The notes under the pieces are model-generated. The model was not told where the DNA came from. It was given only the letters and a program-made list of their open reading frames with translations, and did not search any database. From assembly GCA_005406025.1 (NCBI GenBank), contig BGZK01001402.1, forward strand, positions 1 to 64,000: DNA of 64,000 bases, read 5' to 3'. The stretch comes from Eumeta japonica. Its lineage: Eukaryota; Arthropoda; Insecta; Lepidoptera; Psychidae. Below are positions 56,291 through 64,000 of the stretch, one piece after another. Within the stretch, counting starts at the first letter, position 1. Every line of letters begins with the position of its first letter. A program made the translations under genes and the position numbers.

Positions 56291-57601
56291 GCAGACACGA
56301 TCATTTTCGTCGATCGTATTGCCGTGTGGTGAACGGCGTCATTTTGGAATTAAAGAGCTTCATGTGCTACATTGTCATTGAACTTCATGGTACATCAAGA
56401 GGAACAGTTACAATCTTTAGTGATAAAACTTGTAGTAGTCATTAAAAAGAAATCGCATGGTTAAAAGAGCAGTCATCTAGATATTTCATCATCAAAAAAA
56501 ACGATCAACAATAACTCACACGGCTTTTTAGCCTATTGCGGTCCACGAGGTTAAGAAAAATCGGAATGTAACGTGCGTTAAACGTCAACGATCGCTATTG
56601 GCATAAGTTGGAAACGTCACTGTAAATCTTTATCATGTCCGCGCTGGCGCACAATCTAACCAAGAAGGAAGATCCGACCGAGTCAGCGACATTGATAGAA
56701 AAACGTCCGTTCATTTTCGATTCAACTCAAGCCCCGCCCGTCCCGTGATTATTGATTTAATTTCAAAAACTTTATAGTACTACTTACTCCCATCTAAGTG
56801 AAAGGATTTTAAATAGTAGACAGTTAACTTCTTCGTCCCCACACATAGACTTTTCATGTTTAACGCCGGGACATTTTTGATTGGAGCGGCACTCAATTTT
56901 TAACCAGAGTAAAATTTAACATTCCTATAAAAAGATTAAATTTTTGGAGTATTTGCTGTAGTATGTAAAGACAAAATTTGAAAACATTGATTAAAATTTA
57001 CCAAAATGCACTTCAATTTCGGCCCAAATGGCAAAACTACATTCCTAACATTAAAGTTGGGTCTTTGGCAATTTTAGTAGAAAATAATTCTCAACGTTCA
57101 TATTGGGCAATGGCCAGATGTGTATATGTGTTTCTGGGACCCGATAAAAAGGATTAGAATTGAAGAAGTTTTAACACAAATGGTAATATTCATAAGCAAA
57201 ATTTGTTTACTTCGAATAAGCAATAAAACAAATTGTAGCTTTAATTATTTTATAGGAACTTATTTTGTATGGCCTTAATCATTAAAAAATTAAACGTAAA
57301 TGTATTAATTAAATAAAATGAATATCAATAATAGTAATTAATCAATTTTTGAACACACGTTTTAAATGAAATTGTTGGTAGGTAGAATAAATTTGTTCAA
57401 CAGGATGTATGCTGAAGAAAAACTGCCGATACTTTCTATCCCGCACGTGCATTAAGAACCAGCCATTATTCCGGTGGGCAGTTTTTGGGGCACCCGTGTG
57501 TCGTTTGTCTCCAGTAACTTTATAGTCAAAAAACTTTCTGGTCTTATCTTCGAAACATTTACTATCATCGAAATTATGTATGTGCACTGTTTAACTGTTC
57601 T

Positions 57602-57715
57602 ACAAGCACTGTTTAGCCGTTCATAAACCCGTTCAGCTATTAAATTTAATATTACCATTTATTTAGTAACAAAAGTGGTTTCAATTAACGCCTCCCACAA
57701 CATTCGGATAAATGA
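57602..57715 (+). repeat. Repeat family D, copy 2
   Basis: TACAAGCACTGTTTAGCCGTT...CCCGTTCAGCTATTAAATTTAATA...AAAAGTGGTTTCAATTAACGCCTCCCACAACATTCG. The two copies are 1.4 kb apart and could be the ends of one element. The - strand frames 57658-57342 between them and the right edge are protein-like (for example DKRHTGAPKTAHRNNGWFL) but unidentified. Confidence 0.6.
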
Positions 57716-57759
57716 AAGTCCATGAAGAAGCAAACATTTGTATTTGAAGTGTTTTATTA

Positions 57760-58890
57760 ATATTATTATTTTATCAATCTTAAGACTGTGACAAATATCA
57801 TGTGACGCAAGATTTGTAATTCATTTAGTTCCTGGATCAAATACATTTATTTCTTTGTTTCATATTTATGATGGTGTTTTTTTAAAAAGAAAATACTTTT
57901 TTTGTTTACCTTGTTTATCAATAGGACAAGATTTGTAAGAACCGTATCGAAAAAATATAATAAAATGTTAAAATATTAAACTACGGTTATGAAGTGTATA
58001 GGTTCCTATCACATAAACTTATTCTAATTATTCAAGATATTTTTCAATTAATTTAAGATTAAAATATGTACGTAGGCACATAACAATATATAAGTGATTC
58101 TTTTGTGTTTATAATCTTTAATTTATATTTATGAAATAAGCAGGTGTGAGGACTTTTAAAAAAAGATTTTAAGGATGCTAATATACCAATGTTATGCTAA
58201 TGTTACCATAACTTTTTTCAATTTACCGAGTTACTATAAAAGAAATGAATATTAAGCCACATAAAAATTAATCCACTATAAGACGACAACACTAAAAAAA
58301 CGTTGTAGACATGTTGATTGGCTGCGATCACAGCGATAACGTATGCATTAGGATATGTGGGTATATACATAGTTGGCACACCGCGCTCACTACAACTTTT
58401 ATAACTAAATCGTGTAAGGACAATAGGACAACACATTTTGTACAACAGCTTCTACGAAAATATTATTAACATCACATTTCGTTCCAGAGTAATGATAGAG
58501 TACGACAGTAAAATCGCTTTCGTTCATTTAAGTATTCATTTTGGGTGTACTTATTTTTATTTTCGTCTCTACTGTTCATTGTTCACCCTTCATTACAGAA
58601 ATAATATAAAGTGTGACTAGTTTGAGCTTGAAAGACTTTATTTGGGTTCGGAGTCACAATTCTCTATCTTTTTTACATCAACGTATAATAACACAATTAT
58701 TCAGAAAATTATTTCTTTTCTTTAAATTGATTACAAATAATTACATAAATAAGAAAGTGGATTATCACAGTCTAAATTAACTTAAGAATTGTGTAAAATT
58801 TCCGAATAATATTTTTTAGGAGATTATCAATTACCATAATATAATAGAACATTTTGAATTTGAATTTAAACATATACGTATAACACTATA
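57760..58890. other. No gene recognised
   Basis: AT-rich throughout. Short frames at 58218-58620 have no support. Confidence 0.4.
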
Positions 58891-58892
58891 GT

Positions 58893-58921
58893 CGACACAT
58901 TAACATATTGTTAATGTGTCG
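58893..58921. repeat. Perfect hairpin with 13-bp arms
   Basis: CGACACATTAACA, loop TAT, TGTTAATGTGTCG. Confidence 0.75.
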
Positions 58922-58984
58922 TCTAAATATTTTATTTAAAGATAATGCCTGAAATATTTCATATTTTTTTTTGCGAATTCATAC

Positions 58985-59040
58985 TTTACCACTCGATCGA
59001 CACGCAGTTTTCCTTTAAGAAGAACGAGCAAGAAACTTAA
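58985..59040 (+). repeat. Short dispersed repeat, copy 2 (inverted relative to 661-716)
   Basis: TACCACTCGATCGACACGCAG...TTTAAGAAGAACGAGCAAGAAAC matches the reverse complement of 661-716. Confidence 0.6.
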
Positions 59041-59439
59041 GGACGCTTTTTTTTAATAAAAAAAAATATTTGCAGTAAAACAATTCTCTCTTAAAGATAT
59101 CATCGTTTACATACATACAAGGGGGTCGTTTTCTTTTAATTTTGATTAAATAGTAATTCCGTGTCTATTGCAAATATTTCAAGAACATCTTAAGTGAGGC
59201 TAAGTAAGTCATCACGCTAGGGACTCGGATGCACACTCCTCTCGTCGCAGTCACACCGGGGTAAAACCTTGCTCAGCTGGACCCCTGAAAATAAGTAAAA
59301 AGTATTTTTACTTCACACTACTCTCTAACAAATGTCATTTTAGAAAAACCATTATAAAATAAATATTAAAGGGGACACATTCCTTCCTTGAGTTATAGCT
59401 CTCCTTAAAGGCCACTAAAGCATTATTTGTATCCGAAGA

Positions 59440-59610
59440 CACAGGTCCGCGAGAGGCCAAGTGTCGTGTCGGGCGGCCCGCTGTCCATTTTAAATCTCCA
59501 GCAATAAATCTATAGTCAGCGAGGCGGCTTAGGCCGGCCGCCCCGCCATTTCATGTGCCACTGCACCCATGAAATGTTGCTCCTGCCGTCGGGGGAGCCA
59601 CCTGCAAATA
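59440..59610. promoter_or_regulatory. GC-rich, low-repeat island
   Basis: GTCGGGCGGCCCGCTGTCC, then CCAGCAATAAATCTATAGTC, then GCGGCTTAGGCCGGCCGCCCCGCC and ATGCTCC-type text. GC-rich blocks alternate with homeobox-like AT motifs. No frame. Candidate regulatory element by composition only. Confidence 0.3.
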
Positions 59611-59619
59611 CTAAATAAT

Positions 59620-60470
59620 GCTTTGTATCTGCTAGGTATTAAGATATAAACTAAATAAAAAAATCAGCCAGTCGAACACTTTGCGTAAAGAACGTGGAAC
59701 GAAGACAAATATACATATATACAATATTATGATGGTGCTCAACAACAATGGTGTTTTTATATTTTTTTCCTGCTCTCAGGGTCTTAAACGTTTCCAAACT
59801 CATTAAAAGGTTCTCTGAAAATTTGATCTTTGGATATTAACTCTAAAATGGTCTGCTGTCCCAACGAAGTTCTTTATGAAAATAACATACGAAAAACTTT
59901 ATTAATTAAAAATAATGAAATGTATAATAGGTTAATTAATTTAGGATTAACTTATATATATATAAGTCATTATAACTATGCTTATCTTAATGCTTAAGAA
60001 TGGGAAATTAAAAAATAAGGAAATTTAAAAATAATTATAGAAGAATTTTATAAAAAAATGATGAATTGTATAAATGAACTATTGTCAACGATTAAATTTT
60101 TCGAAGGACCAGTATAAATTTCCCAGTTCAGTTTATGTTATGTTAAAATTTTGGGCACCATTACAATGTCGGCTTCAATGCTGTCCTTGAGGCTATCTTG
60201 AACATCTATCAAATTCCTTATTTTTATCTCAGTTTTTTTTTAAATTTCGTTTCAATTGAATTTTGTGTTTTACTCTAGTATATAATCTTCCACTTTATAA
60301 ATTTTATTAATTGTTCAGCCTTTCGATCGTGAAAGAAAGACAAACATTCAAACAAACATACTTTTCTATTTGTAGTATAAGGAATTAGCTTTTGCTACTT
60401 CAGTTCTATGTTATAGATTTCTGATACTGGATATGACTGATATTTAATTTTGTTAAATAATTGTTTTTTT
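59620..60470. other. No gene recognised
   Basis: AT-rich, with TA-rich microsatellite-like stretches. Confidence 0.4.
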
Positions 60471-60960
60471 ATGGTTTTTAGAGTTCTGTACTTCAAAAGG
60501 AAAAAAGCAGAGCCGTTATAGGATCACTTTGTTGTCTGTCCTTCTGCCTGTCAATACCTTTTTTCTCAGAAACGCGTAGAAATATCGAGTTCTAATTCAT
60601 ATCAAATACACAGATCAATAATACCTTTAAGCTGTAACAAATTCAAACTTCTATGTCAACACAATCAAAAGAAAAAGCAATTTAAGCCGCATATTTTGAA
60701 ACTTACAACTACTCGCAAGGAAATCGAAACCTAAAGGGTACCTTCAGTCCACCTAGAATCTTGATATTTAGTACAATGCAACGTTTTGTAGCACACATAA
60801 AGTAGAAACTTCGAAAACCTTAAATTTTTAGTTACATAATACTTTTTTTTAATAATTATAAACTTATTACCCTTTTCCTCATAAACACGTAGAGGTATCA
60901 AGTTGAAACTCATATCAAATACTTAGGTCCTATTACCTTTAAGTTGTGAAAAAAATATAT
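60470..60960 (+). repeat. Dispersed repeat family C, 5' portion with internal duplication
   Basis: Begins TTTTTAGAGTTCTGTACTTCAAAAGG, then CTGTCCTTCTGCCTGTC and TTTTCTCAGAAACGCGTAGAAATATC. A second, diverged copy of the last part (TTTTCCTCATAAACACGTAGAGGTATCAAG) lies at 60877-60901. This is a decayed copy of a very common lepidopteran repeat that normally ends in the tail found at 61945. Confidence 0.6.
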
Positions 60961-61109
60961 AAATAATTGTAGTTACCGCATTAACCGCGACTTATCTCTG
61001 TGTATGGGGAGGGCACAACATTGTATCGCGTATGTACGTCGCAGTATTAAGGATGCCGTGACGGATGATCATATGAAAGATATTATTTATCAAAAGATAT
61101 TATTACTTG

Positions 61110-61600
61110 CATTTTGAGATGTTTAATATCAGATTGGTAATTATATATAGGTCACCACATTGTCAAATTAATGTTGCAATAGATTGCATAAATACAACAA
61201 TAGTTATATTTCATGTTCTCGTCTGATTGTTGTGGAAGACTTCAATATCGATTTTAGAATGAATCCCCAAAATGGAATTTCCACATATTTTTCATTCATA
61301 AATATGTTTCCGTTAATTGTCGTGGAAGACTTCAATATCTATTTTAGAATGAATCCCCAAAATGGAATTTCCACACATTTTTCATCCATAAACATGTTTC
61401 CGTTAATTGTTGTGGAAGACTTCAATATCTATTTTAGAATGAATCCCCAAAATGGAATTTCCACATATTTTTCATCCATAAACATGTTTCCGTAATAGAA
61501 GTAGTACAACTATAGATAACGTTTTTTCTAACTTCAATATTCAATATGGAATATATTATTCATTCCTTTTCCAGTCACTATTTATGGATCCGGTTCAAAT
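61110..61600 (+). pseudogene. LINE endonuclease (EEP-fold) fragment with a triplicated core
   Basis: The frame reads RLVIIYRSPHCQINVAID (about 61122-61176), LIVVEDFNIDFRMN (GDFN-type motif with Gly to Glu) and RSSTTIDNVFSNFN (about 61497-61540). These are ordered motifs of the apurinic-type endonuclease of non-LTR elements. The GDFN-containing segment is present three times in tandem (see next entry). A frame break lies near 61210, and the frame is lost after 61560. Confidence 0.65.
61226..61495 (+). repeat. Three tandem 90-bp units, in frame (30 residues each)
   Basis: Each unit encodes LIVVEDFNI(D/Y)FRMNPQN, then GIST(Y/H)FS(F/S)INMFP. The three units differ at only a few bases, so the triplication is much younger than the LINE decay around it. 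The period is an exact multiple of three. Confidence 0.92.
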
Positions 61601-61939
61601 TTAATACTTAATTAGTATTTTTGAACCAGATTTATAAATAGAGACTAAAAAAATTTTGTAAATAAATAACTATGATAAAAGAACTTTTGCAAGACTGCTT
61701 GCTGCAAGGCTAGTGTAGGTATTTCTACTGAAATATAATATAATATAAATATATTATAAAATAAATGATATGTGTTAATATAAGATAAAGGATTAATGAA
61801 ACGATAAAGAGACCTTTGTCTTAAATTTCTGCTCCTCCAGCTTTCCACATTGTTATGTTACGGATTTCATTTTGCAATAAAAATACCATAATTATAACTC
61901 GATTGTCGTGATGGGTAAACTTTTACTTACATACCTACA

Positions 61940-61996
61940 GGTTTGTAGGGAACCCTCGGTGCGCGAGTCCGACTCACACTTGGCCGGTTTTTTTTT
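61940..61996 (+). repeat. Dispersed repeat family C, 3' tail
   Basis: GTAGGGAACCCTCGGTGCGCGAG, then TCCGACTCACACTTGGCCGG, and a T-run. This tail is a hallmark of a dispersed repeat found throughout ditrysian Lepidoptera. Confidence 0.75.
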
Positions 61997-62109
61997 TGTA
62001 AATTTAATAATAGGCAATTTTTATCTCAATATATGACGATATGAGTGTCTTCAAACGAGAAGGCACCTGATTCGAATTTTTCGATTATGGCCGAAATAAT
62101 CGAATGAGC

Positions 62110-62345
62110 TTTTAACTTTAATCAAATGAAATCACTCGCTCAGCGCCTTCGAGGGCACGGTAACTTGAATGTTCCGAATTTTGCACCTCACCGGTGCCGC
62201 TGGTAGTTAGCGATCACCTGTACTAAGTAGGCGGAGCTCGCCGGGAGCTCCAGGCCAGACGTCTGAGGTTGGACAACAGTCGGGGAAGGCGCAGCGCAGC
62301 AATCGACTAACGGAAATTCAACACGAGAAGTCGACAGTAAGAATA
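62110..62345. promoter_or_regulatory. GC-rich, low-repeat island
   Basis: CGCTCAGCGCCTTCGAGGGCACGG, CACCGGTGCCGCTGG and GGCGGAGCTCGCCGGGAGCTCC in AT-rich surroundings, without a frame. Candidate regulatory island. Confidence 0.3.
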
Positions 62346-63714
62346 TTGAAAAAAATAATAAAAAGTTCTACGGGCGCGATTGTGCCACATACGAACATAT
62401 AGACATCAGGACGTACATGCATTTTTTTATAGTAAATAGAAAAAATGTCTTTCAAAAATATGAAATGCGGAAACATGAGAGTTTTTTCTTGACATATGTG
62501 TATTCATGTTATCCTGTAAGTGCAATAAGAATAGAACATATCACAAACATAATATGTGGCCTTAATAATGAGAATCCAAAAATATTTAGTAATGCCACGT
62601 ACTATATATACTCGGTACTTTTGCTCGCTGTGGCAGGCAGATAGTTCTCGGTTTTATGTACGAACAAAGTAGCTTGTACGTTGTTGATATTCGACTTGGA
62701 TTATATTTTCACAAGCCTAAAGCCCGTCGTACCCACGCTGAAACTGACATTACCTTAAAGCACCAATTTACTACATTAACTTATGACTCCTGTGTAAAAG
62801 AAATGTCTTGCTACGTCGAATTCCTTTATCGGTGGCTTTTAAACAGCGTGTGGTGATCATCGGTTTGGCTGGTGTTTATTTGGACTTTAGTTGCTATCGA
62901 CAGTCTCGACGTAGCTCGCGTCCGCAGCATTTGAAGTTATGCCGTCATCGGCATGCTATAATTAAGTTGCGTTTGATGTTCGTATATAAATTAAATCTCC
63001 AGCCTTCAGTCACCACCGTGTAGAGATTCCGCGAGGAGTAGACTTTACTCTAAAGGCTCACATTTCCGATGATCATTCTCTCAAACACGACTCCCTATGA
63101 CCGACTGCATGTAATTGCTGCGTCATCGTTACCCACGATATGTGGGTCGCGTTTGAAGTCGGACCCGGATGGAGGTCGGAGTCAGAGTTGGGGACGAGAT
63201 AGATGTCCGTACCAAATATTGTCAGGGTCAAGTTCGAGGTTAAGCTATTTCTTAAGGTTGAGCAAATTCAAATAATAAATGCTTTTCAAGATTAAGATAA
63301 ATATGTTTATTTCTACCTTTTAGATCTTTAACACAAAAAAAAAAACTGAAGATTATGAAAATAAAATATTAAACAATACCTTTGAAAATTCCATACATAC
63401 AATAGAAAAAAATGTTTTCTAACGAAATTGATTGATGCTCTGCTTGTCCAAACTCGCTTCTTGTTTGACATAACAGAATCTTAGATAGAGAGTAAAGGTA
63501 TTTTTTTTACAGCTATTGACACTAAAATAGATTTGTAGAAAATATTAAGTTGAAAATATCACTGTCCGAAATGAATTTTTACGACAACGCTTAAGTTCAA
63601 ATATATTCATTGACTCTTGTTTGTTTGTTTATATATACTCAAAATATGTTTATGTTACAATCACGCTCATTTTATACGGAGATAGATTATTTTCTAGAGT
63701 ACATAGAATAAAAA
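62346..63714. other. No recognised gene
   Basis: Overlapping frames at 62417-63275 lack splice sites and family resemblance. The part 63100-63240 is GC-richer and resembles, in inverse orientation, the degenerate repeat at 32140-32510. The remainder is AT-rich. Confidence 0.35.
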
Positions 63715-64000
63715 ATTTGGTTGCCTGTAAAGTCGGTATACGGGCGAAAGTTTTACGTGACAACGACTTTGAATGGTAAAATCATTTTAATGTGAATATT
63801 CATTCGTATAGTAGGAAGAAGGATGAAATAATAGTAACAATTTAAAACATTTATTTATACAAAGAATTATATTTAAAACATTAATTTATACAAAGAATCT
63901 CGCACTGAATTTCATATTAACAAAATTTTATTTTTACCTTTACATACATACGTATTTATATACAAATATACATACAATAACTTGCAATACATTTGCAAGC
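63715..64000 (-). mobile_element. Unclassified transposable element, inverted copy cut by the window end
   Basis: Nearly identical reverse complement of 16184-16475. The copy starts at the shared edge GGTTGCCTGTAAAG and runs off the window. High identity implies recent insertion or active gene conversion. Confidence 0.7.

Noticed and set aside
1..64000. CRISPR array, bacterial operons or integrated phage
   Set aside because: No regularly spaced direct repeats, no ribosome-binding sites, and all supported genes are eukaryotic; the tandem repeats present (54931, 61226) have no spacers.

Overview
This window is AT-rich nuclear DNA from an insect, almost certainly a moth or butterfly (ditrysian Lepidoptera). 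The evidence is a three-exon insect gustatory receptor with GC-rich codons in its last exon, several dispersed repeats with the typical lepidopteran look (for example a tail at 61945-61990 containing ACCCTCGGTGCGCGAG and CTTGGCCGG), and remnants of RTE-, Jockey- and Copia-type retroelements, a Penelope-like element and a mariner. These family assignments come from recognition of the sequence; no database search was run.

The only protein-coding gene I can assemble completely is a gustatory receptor (Gr) on the + strand. Its exons are 6943-7713, 11958-12108 and 15038-15273. The introns are phase 0 and phase 1, all four splice sites are canonical, and the product is 385 residues ending after the family signature TYTVVLLQF. 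Intron 1 holds a LINE remnant (9540-10440, - strand). Intron 2 holds a gypsy-like LTR plus gag-like fragment (about 12290-12840, - strand).

Layout. 1-6900: no gene; a foldback element (1606-1932), two dispersed repeat families, a GC-rich island and a (TA)n-cored palindrome. 6943-15273: the Gr gene. 15700-24000: repeats, foldbacks and one short candidate exon. 24246-25538: a full-length mariner with intact ends and a broken transposase, inserted in an older repeat. 26800-34400: mainly noncoding, with GC-rich islands and two short candidate exons. 34769-36830: a Jockey-type LINE (- strand). 37734-37990: an isolated GC-rich open frame resembling part of a sugar-transporter-type MFS protein. 39240-40420: a decayed hAT-like transposase. 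46080-46397: a GC-rich candidate 5' exon ending in a start codon and splice donor. 47345-50430: a nested pile of RTE, Penelope-like and Copia remnants. 50560-64000: more retroelement fragments, hairpins, a 250-bp tandem duplication, GC-rich islands, and a LINE endonuclease fragment whose core is triplicated in frame.

The last 286 bases (63715-64000) are an inverted and nearly identical copy of 16184-16475, belonging to an element I cannot classify. The repeated GC-rich, low-repeat islands in otherwise AT-rich noncoding DNA suggest regulatory sequence of a neighbouring, possibly developmental, gene. That is inference and needs cross-species alignment.
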